Shown here one piece after another: positions 34,471 to 44,200 of a stretch of DNA of 64,000 nt. Origin of the DNA: Deltaproteobacteria bacterium (GTDB lineage Bacteria > Myxococcota_A > UBA796 > GCA-2862545); assembly GCA_006226595.1 (NCBI GenBank), contig SBGP01000109.1:31687-95686 (forward strand), in the 5' to 3' direction. The translations under genes and the position numbers were made by a program. The notes under the pieces are model-generated. The model saw only the letters and a program-made list of their open reading frames with translations, was not told where the DNA came from and ran no database searches. Numbering within the stretch: the first letter of the stretch is position 1; each line of letters starts with the position of its first letter.

Positions 34471-34956
34471 ATGCGTACCCGCTTCTCGGATCAGAACTGC
34501 TCGGTCGCCGCCACCCTCGACCTCATCGGGGACGGGTGGACGATGCTCGTGCTCCGCGAGGCCTTCCTCGGCACCCGGCGCTTCTCGGACTTCCAGCGCC
34601 ACACCGGGGCGGCGAAGAACATCCTCGCCGACCGCCTCGCTCACCTCGTGGAACACGGCATCCTCGCCAAGGTCGAGGCGGGAACCCGCGGCAGCCGCCA
34701 CGAGTACGCGCTCACCGCGAAGGGACGCGATCTGGTCGTGGTGATCACCGCCCTGCGCCAGTGGGGGGACCGCTGGCTGCACCCGGGAGCCGAGCCGCTG
34801 CGCGTCGTCGACGGGCGCACCGGCGAGGACATCGCACCCCTGCGCCTCTGCGATGCCGATGGGGAGCCCGTTCCCGGCCGGGAGGTGCGCCTCGTACCCG
34901 GTCCGGGCGCCGATCCCGCCACGCTCGGCCGCTTCGAGAGGCTAGGCTCCGAGTAG
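34471..34956 (+). CDS. HxlR-family transcriptional regulator
   Basis: 161 residues. Winged helix: NCSVAATLDLIGDGWTMLVLREAFLGTRRFSDFQ, then AKNILADRLAHLVEHGIL and the wing with RHEYALTAKGRDL. An extra C-terminal stretch (about 105-161) follows, rich in Pro and Arg. The early Cys10 (QNCSV) matches the conserved Cys of HxlR/YodB proteins, which in some members senses electrophiles or oxidants. There is no ribosome-binding site before the ATG, and the likely -10 lies only about ten bases away, so the transcript may be leaderless. It is divergent from the molybdopterin enzyme. Confidence 0.9.
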   Translation: MRTRFSDQNCSVAATLDLIGDGWTMLVLREAFLGTRRFSDFQRHTGAAKNILADRLAHLVEHGILAKVEAGTRGSRHEYALTAKGRDLVVVITALRQWGDRWLHPGAEPLRVVDGRTGEDIAPLRLCDADGEPVPGREVRLVPGPGADPATLGRFERLGSE

Positions 34957-34964
34957 GAGAGCGC

Positions 34965-35606
34965 ATGCACCGATCCTTCCTGCTCCTCGCCATGGTCGCC
35001 TGCGGCACCGCCGGGGACGACACCGACACCGGCACCCTCACTCCCGTGGGCGTGACCCCGGCCAACCTCGACACCGTGTGCGCCGCGGACTCCCTGCTCC
35101 CGCACTTCGCCCTGCCCGACCCCGTCGACTTCCTCGCGCTGAGGCGGGTCAGCGACATGGGCGCCCCCGCGCAGGAAGAGCTCGCCACCGAGGGCACCGC
35201 CTGCGCCTCCGCCACCGATGTGAGCGCCTGCGAGAGCACCCTGGCCGATACCTGGCCCACGAGCAGCGGCTGGGGCTACTGCGGGGAGGGCTGCTCGGAC
35301 TCCGGCCTCGTGTGGACTCGCGGCGACGAGGTGGGGCTCGCCGACAGCGCCGACGAGGTGCGCGCCCTGTTCGGCACGATCGACGCCCCCGCCGAGGTGC
35401 TGATGCTGCTCGCCGCCGAGGGCTACCTGTCCACCGACTGCGCGTCCATGCGCGAGCTCGAGAACGGCGGCTACCAGCTCGAGGCGGTGTGGCTGGTCAG
35501 CGACTGCGAGTGGACCGAAGAGACGCGCCTGGTCGAGGTCTCCGCTTCCGGCGCGGTGACCATCGTCGAGGTGCTCGACCTGACCACCGACGGCGCCTGC
35601 GCCTGA
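34965..35606 (+). CDS. Lipoprotein, unknown
   Basis: 213 residues. The ATG at 34965 has AGGAGA before it and gives a signal with lipobox Met-Val-Ala-Cys13, then a short Asp-Thr linker (GDDTDTGTL). The frame upstream to 34317 is not coding. Cys residues are evenly spread (TVCAADS, TACAS, SACES, YCGEGC, DCASM, DCEWT, GACA), which suggests a disulfide-stabilised extracytoplasmic domain. I recognise no family. It starts nine bases after the HxlR gene and could be on its transcript. It ends back-to-back, with no gap, with the opposing Cys-rich gene. Confidence 0.7.
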   Translation: MHRSFLLLAMVACGTAGDDTDTGTLTPVGVTPANLDTVCAADSLLPHFALPDPVDFLALRRVSDMGAPAQEELATEGTACASATDVSACESTLADTWPTSSGWGYCGEGCSDSGLVWTRGDEVGLADSADEVRALFGTIDAPAEVLMLLAAEGYLSTDCASMRELENGGYQLEAVWLVSDCEWTEETRLVEVSASGAVTIVEVLDLTTDGACA

Positions 35607-36788
35607 TCAGGGGCCGCAGGGGCCGCAGTCCAGCTGCCCGCCGCAGCCATCGGGCTGCACCCCGCACGTGCCCGGCATGCACCCGATGGGATCGCAGGTC
35701 GGCTCCTCGCACACGCCGCAGTCGAGCGTGCCGCCGCAGCCGTCGGGCATCGGGCCGCACATGCCGGGCTCGCAGCTGTGGGGTCGGCACCCGGGAAGGA
35801 GGATCTCCTCCTCGCACGGGCCGCACCACATCGTGCCGCCGCAGTCATCGGGTTGCTCGCCGCACATCCCGGGCATGCACGAGATCGGCGTGCAGATCGG
35901 GAGCAGCTCTTCCTCGCACATGCCGCAGAACATGGTGCCGCCGCAGCCATCCGAGACCTCGCCGCACATGCCCGGCGAGCAGCCATAGGGATCGCAGCCG
36001 GGCAGCTCCTCGTCACAGGGCCCGCAGAACTGCGTGCCGCCGCAGCCATCGGACATGATCCCGCACATCCCGGGCATACACCCGACCGGGTCGCACGCGG
36101 GAGGCCGGTAGTCGCGACAGTCCCCGCAGTCGAGCATGCCGCCGCAGCCATCGGGCACGAGGCCGCACATGTCGCCGCACTCGTCCACGGGCCGGCAGCG
36201 TCGCTCGGGGGAAGGCCAGCTCGGGTCGTCGGGGTCGCAGACGCGCGCATCGTCCACCGAATCGCCGCGAAACAGCGCCGCCCAGCCCTTGCCGGCCATC
36301 GGAAAGCCCATGTCGAGCGACAGATCGGAGCGCCACCCGCTCGGACCCTGGACGTAGCGACCGCGAAGCGCGATGCGTCCGCGAATGCCGCGGTTCGCGC
36401 CGCCGGTCCACGCGAGGCCACCGCCCGCCGCCCATCCCCACTCCTGGGACTCGTGCACACCGGCGCCGTCCATGAGCACCGCGAGGCCGCGTCGCGAAGG
36501 CATCCACATCAGCTGCGACCCGGCGAGAAACCGCGTGTCGCCACTACCCGCGCGTAGCTGCGGCTCGACGTAGGGCTCGAGCACGAGGTGCTGCCGACAG
36601 TCCCGCAGGCGGCACAGGGACACGCTCACCGGGGTGATCGGCCACGAGAGCACGGCGCCAACAGGCAGATCCTCGCCGACCTCGAAGCGCAGGTCGGGCG
36701 TCGCCCACTCGAAGCCGGTCGCGACCAGCGCGAAGGTGTTCTCTTCGGGAGCCGCGAAGGCCAGCGCGGCGAGCCACAGGCCGATCAT
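35607..36788 (-). CDS. Exported protein with six Cys-rich repeats
   Basis: 393 residues. The ATG at 36788 overlaps the upstream stop (ATGA) and starts a short signal (IGLWLAALAFAA). Residues about 15-200 resemble a small outer-membrane barrel (RFEVGEDLPVGAVLSW, GRIALRGRYVQG). From about residue 225 to the end come six repeats of the pattern C-x4-C-x4-C-x6-C-x5-C-x2-C (type CDPVGCMPGMCG, then DGCGGTQFCGPC), 27-33 residues each. The repeats must be disulfide-bonded or metal-bound. I do not know a named family. It is the last of a four-gene lipoprotein operon. Confidence 0.75.
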   Translation of the reverse strand: MIGLWLAALAFAAPEENTFALVATGFEWATPDLRFEVGEDLPVGAVLSWPITPVSVSLCRLRDCRQHLVLEPYVEPQLRAGSGDTRFLAGSQLMWMPSRRGLAVLMDGAGVHESQEWGWAAGGGLAWTGGANRGIRGRIALRGRYVQGPSGWRSDLSLDMGFPMAGKGWAALFRGDSVDDARVCDPDDPSWPSPERRCRPVDECGDMCGLVPDGCGGMLDCGDCRDYRPPACDPVGCMPGMCGIMSDGCGGTQFCGPCDEELPGCDPYGCSPGMCGEVSDGCGGTMFCGMCEEELLPICTPISCMPGMCGEQPDDCGGTMWCGPCEEEILLPGCRPHSCEPGMCGPMPDGCGGTLDCGVCEEPTCDPIGCMPGTCGVQPDGCGGQLDCGPCGP

Positions 36789-36943
36789 CGCGCCGCCGTG
36801 TCGCCGCAGTGCTCGGCGCAGTCGGGGTCCTCGCAGTCGAACAGCCCATCCCGGTCGTTGTCTGCGTCGTCGACGCACTCGCTCGCCCGCCGCCCCTCGG
36901 GGGCCACGCACGCAACGAGCAGGAACAGCCACCACCACCGCAT
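36785..36943 (-). CDS. 52-residue lipoprotein with one MopE-like motif
   Basis: A very short gene between two larger ones, fixed by its start and stop overlapping both neighbours (TGATG upstream, ATGA downstream). MRWWWLFLLVAC is a lipoprotein signal (Cys12). The mature 40 residues are almost entirely one motif, SECVDDADNDRDGLFDCEDPDCAEHC, as in MopE-like metal-binding repeats. It may be a detached repeat unit or a small anchored metal binder. Confidence 0.7.
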   Translation of the reverse strand: MRWWWLFLLVACVAPEGRRASECVDDADNDRDGLFDCEDPDCAEHCGDTAAR

Positions 36944-37728
36944 CAGTACGCGTACTCCCCGACCACCCACGTCCACGTGAACCTGTCGCCGTCGAGCGTA
37001 CCGTCGGTGCCGCTCAGTGCGTCCCAGGAGGTGTAGCCGTAGGTGGTGGAGTAGGTGCGGATCTCGGCTCCGGCGTTGTCCGGGTCCCAGCCGAGCCCGT
37101 CGAACCAGGTGATCGGGTTGTACGGTCCGCCGGGCGAGAAGTCCTGCCAGTCGTCGCAGTAGCTGCCGCTCGTGCCGCCGCCGCCGAAGTTCGTGTCGAG
37201 GGGCAGGCTGTCGAAGTGGAACGCGAAGTCGCAGCTGGTGCAGGTGTCGCCGACGGCCGAGCTCGCCATCGTGAACCGGGCCTCGCACAGGCGGTCGCCC
37301 ACGGAGTTTCCGCCACCACCCGGTGCGGTGACCGTGAACCGCATTGCGAGCTCGCCGACGTAGGCATCGGCGCCGACCGTGCCCTCGCCGTCGAATCGCC
37401 ACTCGGCCCGGCCGACGCAGCCGCACGAGGGCTCCTCGCAGTCGACCAGCCCGTTGCCGTTGTCGTCGATCCCGTTGTCGCACAGCTCGGGGGCACACCA
37501 CGGCTCGTCCGCGCAGTCCGGATCGTCGCAGTCCACCCGCCCGTCGCCGTCCTCGTCCACGCCGTTGTCGCACACCTCCGCAAAGCGACAGGCCCGAGAG
37601 CCGTCGCAGTCCGGGTCGTCGCAGTCGACCAGCCCGTCACCGTCGTTGTCGACCCGGTCCACGCACTCGCCGAGGGCATCGCCCTCGAACGGCGGCAGAC
37701 AGCCGATCAGCCACAGCGCGAGGATCAT
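36943..37728 (-). CDS. Lipoprotein with three MopE-like metal-binding motifs
   Basis: 261 residues. The ATG at 37728 overlaps the upstream stop (ATGA), and a very short lipobox signal (LIGC10) follows. Residues 21-102 hold three tandem motifs of the type C-x3-D-N-D-x-D-G-x-x-D-C-x-D-P-D-C. Residues 105-261 form a beta-rich domain with Trp and Cys (DTCTSCDFAFHFDSL, ending DRFTWTWVVGEYAY). The frame continues open upstream to 38175, but inside the next gene and without signal. Probably a surface protein binding calcium or copper; a function beyond that cannot be read. Confidence 0.75.
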   Translation of the reverse strand: MILALWLIGCLPPFEGDALGECVDRVDNDGDGLVDCDDPDCDGSRACRFAEVCDNGVDEDGDGRVDCDDPDCADEPWCAPELCDNGIDDNGNGLVDCEEPSCGCVGRAEWRFDGEGTVGADAYVGELAMRFTVTAPGGGGNSVGDRLCEARFTMASSAVGDTCTSCDFAFHFDSLPLDTNFGGGGTSGSYCDDWQDFSPGGPYNPITWFDGLGWDPDNAGAEIRTYSTTYGYTSWDALSGTDGTLDGDRFTWTWVVGEYAY

Positions 37729-38522
37729 CCCCCGTCGGCTCTGAGCTGCAGCTCCTCGTCGGCGGCGATCACCAGGTCCTGGTTGCCCTGGGCGATGAGG
37801 CCGATGCGGGCGTCTTCGGTGAGCAGCCCGTCCGCGGCGGTGACCACGTACAGCCAGTTGGTGAGCAGGCGCAGGGTCTCGTCGCCGTCCTCGACGAACA
37901 CGTCGAGTCCGAAGGTCTGATGCACGCAGTTGTTGCCGTTGTCCGAGCAGCCCGGCACCGCGATCCAGTGCCTGGCTACGAAGCCCTGGCGTCCGTCGCC
38001 GAGGTCGGCCCAGCGGTAGTCCTTGCGCAGCTCGTAGGGAATGGTGACGCCAAAGGCCCCGCGCTTGATCACGCTGTTCTCGCTGCGGAAGTACCCGCTG
38101 CCGCTCGCAAAGGCCGCCGCATCGCCCTCGATCGGCGTGCGGTCGTACTGATCGAAGCTCGACGGGTCGTTCCACACCTGGTCGGCCTCGGTCACTGCCG
38201 CACCGTGCAGCGCGATCGGGAACGCCGAGGGCCCGGCATTCGCGATGCCGACGTGATCGGCGAGATCGGCATCCGCGGGGACGGTGACGTCGGCGACGTC
38301 AGCCTCGGTGAGGTTGGTCAGTCGCAGGCCTTCCCAGGCCTCGTCGCTGCGCCCGTTCTCGTCGAGCCAGGCAGCGAGCCCGATCATCTCCTCCTCGAAG
38401 GCGACGGGGTCGTCCCAGGTCCGGTAGACGTTGTGGCAGCGCTCGTCCAGGGTGGGCGGCGCGGTCTCGCGCTCCTTGGCGCAGGCACCGAGGAGCAGAA
38501 GCACGGGAAGCAGGCGGAGCAT
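37725..38522 (-). CDS. Lipoprotein, unknown (operon lead gene)
   Basis: 265 residues with lipobox Leu-Gly-Ala-Cys14. There are no repeats. It has acidic and aromatic segments (CHNVYRTWDDPVAFEEEMIGLAAW, GYFRSENSVIKRGAFGVTIPYELRKDYRWADL) and a Cys pair in PGCSDNGNNCVHQT, likely a disulfide. I recognise no family. It is the first of four overlapping genes coding exported proteins with MopE-like or Cys-rich repeats, so it is probably part of one surface assembly. The gap to the divergent gene (79 bases) should hold the promoter. Confidence 0.72.
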   Translation of the reverse strand: MLRLLPVLLLLGACAKERETAPPTLDERCHNVYRTWDDPVAFEEEMIGLAAWLDENGRSDEAWEGLRLTNLTEADVADVTVPADADLADHVGIANAGPSAFPIALHGAAVTEADQVWNDPSSFDQYDRTPIEGDAAAFASGSGYFRSENSVIKRGAFGVTIPYELRKDYRWADLGDGRQGFVARHWIAVPGCSDNGNNCVHQTFGLDVFVEDGDETLRLLTNWLYVVTAADGLLTEDARIGLIAQGNQDLVIAADEELQLRADGG

Positions 38523-38601
38523 GACCCCACGATACCTCCAACCGACGCCGGTAGTCGTCTGCGCTCTCGCATCGCGCTAGAACCCTGCGCTCGGAGGGCC
38601 C

Positions 38602-39162
38602 ATGGCCGACAAGCGGACCCAGCGCGCACAGAAGAAGCGCGAGAAGGACAAGAAGAAGCGCGAGGTGGCGCGCCAGTCGCGCGGACCCGCGACCCAGAAG
38701 GCCGGCAAGGGCCTGGGTTCGTCGGCTCAACTTCCCGTCGGCGAGTGCTGGGTCTCGGACAACTGGGACCAGCGCGGTGCCCAGGTGGCCGTCGCGTTTT
38801 CGCGCATGAACGCCCAGGGCCTGGGTGCAGTCGCGTTCTTCGAGTGCGACCTCGCCGAGCACGGCATCACCGAAGTGAGCACGTTCACGCGGGTCACGCC
38901 GGGCCAGGTGATGGGCACCGCCGGCCAGAACGGCGGCGAGCGCACGATGATGGAGGCCGACCCGGCCCTCGCGGTGAAGATCGCACACACGGCCCGCGGC
39001 CTCGGCGAGGTCGACGGCGTGTCCGAGGCCTTCGTGCTCTTCGGCGACGTGCGTCCCGAGGACTGCGCCGACGAGATCCTCACCGGCCCGCCGGAGCCCA
39101 AGCGCCCGCCCAAGGACGGCGGAATCTTCGGCGCCATCGGTCGCCTGTTCGGCATCGAATAG
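38602..39162 (+). CDS. Cytoplasmic protein with basic coiled N-terminus, unknown
   Basis: 186 residues. GGAGG seven bases before the ATG fixes the start. Residues 1-35 are a Lys/Arg-rich helix (KRTQRAQKKREKDKKKREVARQ), as in RNA- or ribosome-binding tails. The core (about 45-160; GECWVSDNWDQRGAQVAVAFSRM, GAVAFFECDLAEHGI) resembles a family of small uncharacterised proteins with Trp near the start and a [Val/Ala]-x-[Phe/Leu]-x-[Val/Cys]-D-L strand, but the match is by eye. A Gly/Phe-rich end (GGIFGAIGRLFGIE) could touch the membrane. No function assigned. Confidence 0.72.
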   Translation: MADKRTQRAQKKREKDKKKREVARQSRGPATQKAGKGLGSSAQLPVGECWVSDNWDQRGAQVAVAFSRMNAQGLGAVAFFECDLAEHGITEVSTFTRVTPGQVMGTAGQNGGERTMMEADPALAVKIAHTARGLGEVDGVSEAFVLFGDVRPEDCADEILTGPPEPKRPPKDGGIFGAIGRLFGIE

Positions 39163-39220
39163 CGAAGCGGGCACGCGAGGTGCCCCTTTCCGCCGCGACT
39201 TCCGTGCGCATGCACTGTGC

Positions 39221-39508
39221 GTGGAGGTTGTCCTGAGCACCGAACTCGAACGCCACTCGTCGAACACGCCCTGGGTCCCGATCCTGCTCGAGCTGATCCC
39301 CGGCTGGTTTCAGGTCTTCGGGCTCGGCCACCTGTACCAGGGTCGCGTCGCCATGGGCCTCGGCATCATGGTCTCGTACTGGGTGCTGCAGGCGATCAAC
39401 TTCGCCCTGTCCTGGGTGCTCATCGGGCTGGTCACCGGTCCGCTGACGTGGCTGTTCTACATGATCGCCGCGCCGCTCAACGCGAAGGACTACTCGGACG
39501 AGCGGTAG
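39221..39508 (+). CDS. Small TM2-like membrane protein
   Basis: 95 residues with two hydrophobic segments around 20-45 and 48-85 and the motif PGWFQVFGLGHLYQGRVAMGL. This resembles TM2-domain proteins (PGLGqFYnGk-like turn between helices). The start is unclear. The GTG at 39221 has no ribosome-binding site, while a GGAGG lies inside it and would serve a CTG at 39233. Its last 19 bases overlap, tail to tail, the end of the kinase gene. No role is known. Confidence 0.6.
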   Translation: MEVVLSTELERHSSNTPWVPILLELIPGWFQVFGLGHLYQGRVAMGLGIMVSYWVLQAINFALSWVLIGLVTGPLTWLFYMIAAPLNAKDYSDER

Positions 39509-41196
39509 ATCTGCCACACGGCGAGCGCGAGCATCGCGTTCGGCACGGCCATGAGCAGGTTGCGCCCGTCGGGGACCCACGCGGAGACCATGAACGCGAC
39601 GAGGTAGCCGACGGCGGCGGGCGCGAGGCGACGATCGACGGCGAGGGCCGAGGTCCCGACCATCGTCGCCCACAAGAAGAAGTGGCTCGCGAGGATCGCG
39701 CGCACAGGCACGCCCCACAGGTCGAGCCCCGCCGAGAGCCCCGCCTGGAGCAGCGGGGTGAGCACGACCCATCCGCTCAGCTGTCGGGTCAGCGGCGATG
39801 GCGCCGACCGCTGCCACAGACCGACGAGCACGCCGATGGTGACGAGCAGCAACGCGAGCGAGCCGCCGTACATCACCTCGCGTCCCGGCTCGCGGCCCTG
39901 TGACGCGAAGTGTCCGAACACGGGGATGCTCACCCACACATAGGCCATGACGAGCATGGCGCCGCGGCGCTCGCGGGCGCCCACGGTCGGGTCCAGGTGA
40001 CGGCCAACGGCCTCGACGCGCTCCTTCTCGGCAATGGCGTCGGCGATCACCGCGTGCAGCGCGTCGTCTTCGGGCAGGTCGGCGCCACTGCGGCGGGCGC
40101 CGATGGGGTCGCCTTGATCGAGGCGGGCGCGGGCGACGCGGCGCGCGAGGTCTTGCAGCCCCTCGCGAGCCCGCCGGTTCTCGGGCCACTGGCGAAGCGC
40201 GGCGGCGAACGCGACCCGGGCCTCGAGCGCGGCCTCTTCTCCGGGCTGTTCGGCGAGCTCCTCGGCGGCATCGGTAAGCGCCAGGGAGCCGCGGTGGGCG
40301 AGGACCTCGTCGATCGCGCGAAGAAAGGCCTCGGCCGAGTCGAAGCGCTCGGCGGGGTCGGCGGCGAGCGCGCGCTCGGCCACCGTCGCGAGCTCCTCCG
40401 GCGTTCCCGGCGGCCAGCTGGGGACGAAGCGACGCTCGTCGTCCATGGGGCCGCGACCGGTGAGCACCGCGTGCAGCAGCCCACCGAGCAGGAACACGTC
40501 CGTGCGCGCGTCGACCTCGGCCGGCGCGGACCACATCTCCGGTGCCATGTAGCGAGGCGTGCCGGCAACCTGGCCGCGCACCGGCATGGGCGCGGGCGCG
40601 TCCGGGTGCAGGCCAGCGGCGATTCCCCAGTCGACGACGACGACCTCGCCGAAGCGGCCGATCATCACGTTCTCGGGCTTGAGGTCGCGGTGGATGACGC
40701 CGCGGTCGTGGGCGAAGGCCATCGCGAGGCACACGGCGCGCAGCACGCCGAGGTGCCAGCCGAGCACGTCCTCGGCGAAGCTCTCGGCGACGCCGCCGGG
40801 ATCGCGGATCCACCTCCCCCACTCCTCGCCGTCGATGCGCTTGAGCAACAAGGTCAGCCGCCCTTCGGCATCCACGGTGACGTCGTGGATGGGCACGATG
40901 TGGGGATGCTCGAGGTGGCCGAGCACCCAGGCTTCTTGAAGCAGGAGCTGCTCGGCCTCGGAAGTGGGCTTGAGCAGCTGCTTCGCGGCGACCGCGCGCC
41001 CGAGGCTCGGCTGGTCGGCGAGGCGTACGATACCGGCGCCGCCGACGCCGAGGGTGTCACCGAGGCGCGGCGGCTGCGGCCCCTCACGAAGTGATGCCGC
41101 CACCAACGCGAAGCGCTCGAGCCCGGGTGGGGTGGGCTTGAGCGTCGCGCTCGGGTGTTCGAGCCACTCGGCGACCGTGTGCTTGTCATGAGCCAT
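39490..41196 (-). CDS. Membrane-anchored Hanks-type Ser/Thr protein kinase
   Basis: 568 residues. Kinase domain about 45-320: Gly loop LGVGGAGIVRLA, Lys72 in VAAKQL, catalytic loop HRDLKPEN (169-176), DWG in place of DFG (189-191), APE in GTPRYMAPEMW. All catalytic residues are present, so it should be active. A Glu/Ala/Arg helical region (330-430) follows, then about five membrane segments (440-565) with a short cytoplasmic tail. The topology is unusual, as most bacterial Hanks kinases have a single helix and an extracytoplasmic sensor. The ATG at 41196 has no clear ribosome-binding site. A PP2C fusion at 5937-7436 is a possible counterpart, by inference only. Confidence 0.9.
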   Translation of the reverse strand: MAHDKHTVAEWLEHPSATLKPTPPGLERFALVAASLREGPQPPRLGDTLGVGGAGIVRLADQPSLGRAVAAKQLLKPTSEAEQLLLQEAWVLGHLEHPHIVPIHDVTVDAEGRLTLLLKRIDGEEWGRWIRDPGGVAESFAEDVLGWHLGVLRAVCLAMAFAHDRGVIHRDLKPENVMIGRFGEVVVVDWGIAAGLHPDAPAPMPVRGQVAGTPRYMAPEMWSAPAEVDARTDVFLLGGLLHAVLTGRGPMDDERRFVPSWPPGTPEELATVAERALAADPAERFDSAEAFLRAIDEVLAHRGSLALTDAAEELAEQPGEEAALEARVAFAAALRQWPENRRAREGLQDLARRVARARLDQGDPIGARRSGADLPEDDALHAVIADAIAEKERVEAVGRHLDPTVGARERRGAMLVMAYVWVSIPVFGHFASQGREPGREVMYGGSLALLLVTIGVLVGLWQRSAPSPLTRQLSGWVVLTPLLQAGLSAGLDLWGVPVRAILASHFFLWATMVGTSALAVDRRLAPAAVGYLVAFMVSAWVPDGRNLLMAVPNAMLALAVWQIYRSSE

Positions 41197-41227
41197 CGGA
41201 GGCCAGGCTACCGCGAACGGCGGCCGT

Positions 41228-44200
41228 CTACTCGCAGGTGGACTCGACGTAGCTCGCGCGGACGGCGCAGGTGTTGCCCGCACTCGCATCGAGGCTCACG
41301 AACGGTCCCCCGTCGATCAGCTCGGGCTCGTAGGCGTTGCCAAGGTTGGCGATCTGCCCACCGGCGTCGCTCCCCCAGCACCACAGGGAGCCATCGAGCT
41401 GAATGCCACACGTGTGCACCGTACCCGCCGACACGGTCTGCCAGCTCCCCGGGAGCTGACGCGGATCCGGGTTCGAGCGCGACGACCCGCCGGAGCCGAT
41501 CTGCCCGCTGTCTCCCAGTCCCCAGCACCACAGGGTGTTGTCGCTGTGGAGGGCGCAGACGTGGGCGTAGCGCGCATCGACGTCCTTCCACGGACCCGTG
41601 CCGATGACGCGGCGATTCGCGTAGTCGAGGGTGGTGTCGCTGCCGAGCACGCCGCGCCCGCTGCCGCCCCAACAGGACAGCTCGCCCGACGTGTCGATCG
41701 CGCAGGTGAAAGTGGTGCCACGAGCCACGTCCTGGTAGGTGTCGGTGGCCGAGACCTGGACGTGCGGATCCCACAGCTGCCAGGTGTACAGCGTCTGATC
41801 GTCGGCGATGCCCGCACCATAGAGGTCGGCCATGTCGACCGCTCGCCAGGCCCGGGAGGGGTCCTGCCACGGCACCAGCTTGTCGTCGCCGGACTCTGAA
41901 CCCATGGCCGAGTAGCGCCCCCAGCACCAGCGATTACCGTCGAGGTCGATGGCGCACAGGGTCTGCGAGCCCGCCACGAGATCCTGGAACGGACCGGCCG
42001 CGACCCGCACCGGCGCGACGACTGGATCGGTGCTCCCGACGCCGGCCGTCCCGGTGAAGTTGGTCCCCTGGCACCACAGCGAGCCGTCCAGTGCCAGGTA
42101 GCACGGGCCTTCATCGCTGCTCGCGACGGTCCCGACCGGGCTGGCGAACTCCTGAATCACGCCGGTGAGCAGGGTCGCGACGTTACCCCAGCAATACAGC
42201 GAGCCATCGCCTCGCAAGTAGCATCCCGTGGTGTCGTAGACATCGAGCCCCACCACGTCCGTGTGATCGGCCAGCTGGATCGGAGCATCGGCACGAACCG
42301 CGCCGTTCGTGACGCCGTATACGCTATCGCCCCAGCAGAACAGCCCATCCCCGCGGAGACCACACCCGTCCTGCTGCACCGTCACGAGGCCGTAGGGCCC
42401 GCCCGGTACTTCGACGGGAACATACGGCGTGGCGCTGCTCCCCCAAGCGTTGCCCCAGCACCACGTCGCGCCGTCCTCGTCCACCGCGCAGCTCAGCGTT
42501 CCTCCGAGCTGGATGTCATCGGTCCACGCCCGCCCATTGGGGTGCGCCACCACGGTGGGGCCGACGGTGCCGAGGGTCGAGCCACCCGCCTGGTAGCTGC
42601 TGTTCCGGCCCCAACACTCGATCGTCCCACCGGCCTCGCGAGCACAGACATGCCCATCACCGATATCGACGCCCGTCCACGGTCCCGCATCCACCAATAC
42701 GAACCCGTCGGACAGCGCGGTGTCCTCGTACTGGAACTGCCCATCGCTACTCTTTCCGTCACACCACAGCGCGCCGTCGGTATCCAAACCACAGATCGCG
42801 CTGTCCGAGACCGACAGGGAGGTGAACGCAGGTCCTGGGAACAGCGTGGGCTGGCGGAGCTTGGTGCTGCCCCCTGGCTCGCGGCCCCAGCAATAGGTCG
42901 CGCCGGCCGCATCGAGGCTGCACACCGTGTAGCGGCTCACCTCCAGGGTCTCGAAACTCAGCCCGCCGGTCACCGCGGTGGGCACGTTGCGGCGCCGGAG
43001 ACTTCCGTCCCCCACCTCGCCGAAGCCGTTGATTCCCCAGCACCACGCGGTGCCCGTGGCGTCCAGCCCGCACGCCGAGGACACGCCGACGGACACGGTG
43101 ACCAGCGTCGGATCCGGCGTGTCCTGGAAGGTCGGCACCACCGCCGGGAACGTGCCCCAGCACTCCATCGCCGCGTCACTGGTATCGAGCGCGACGGTCA
43201 CGTCGGTTCGACCGTCGCAGTCGTTGTCGAGGCCGTCGCAGGCCTCCTCGAGCACCTCGTACTCGGCGATCGCCGTGTAGTTGGGCTCCTGCCAGCCGAG
43301 GTCACCGGCGCACACCTTCACGCTGCCGGCGCACACCCCGAGGGTCTTGTCCGCGACCGGCGGGTTCGGGGCGTTGTCGACCGTACCGTCGCAGTCGTTG
43401 TCGAGGCCATCGCAGGAGACCTCTTCTTCTTCGTAGCCCCAGTACCAGGTGTAGTCGGGCTCGACCCACTCGCCGCCGAAGCACTCGAGCACCGCGCCCT
43501 CGCACACGCCGAGCTGCTTGGCGGCGAGCCCTCCGGCGTCCCACGGCACGTCGTCGACGGTCTGGTCGCAGTCGTTGTCGAGCCCATCGCAGGTCTGTTC
43601 GCTGAGCTCGTAGCCCTCGATCGCGGTGTAGTCGGGCTCGGCCCAGCCGCCATTGCCGTCGCACACCTTGCGCTGGCCCTCGCACACGCCGCCCTGCTTG
43701 TCGGCGAGCGGCGCGTCCTCCGGGTCGTCGATGCCGCCGTCACAGTTGTTGTCGAGCCCGTCGCAGAGCTCGAACTCCGAGTACTCGGCGATGGCCGTGT
43801 AGTCCGGCTCTTCCCAGCCGCTGCCGTTGCACACCTTCACGCTGCCGACGCACACGCCATCCTGCAGATCCGCGGGCGGCACACGCGCGAAGTTGTCGGC
43901 GGTGCCGTCACAGTCGTTGTCGAGCCCGTCGCACGCGCCCTCGACGGCCTCGTAGTCCGCCAGGTTCGCGTAGTCCGGCTCGGTCCAGCCGCCCTGCCCG
44001 TCGCAGACCTTGGCGGCACCAGCACACACGCCGTCCTGGTTGTCGGCGAGGGGCGCGCCGTCGAGATCATCGGCCTGCCCGCTGCAGTCGTTGTCGAGCC
44101 CGTCGCAGCTCACCTCGACCGCTTCGTAGTCGGCGATCGCGGTGTAGTCGGGCTCGATCCACCCGCCTTGCCCGTCGCAGACCTTGGTCTGGCCTGCGCA

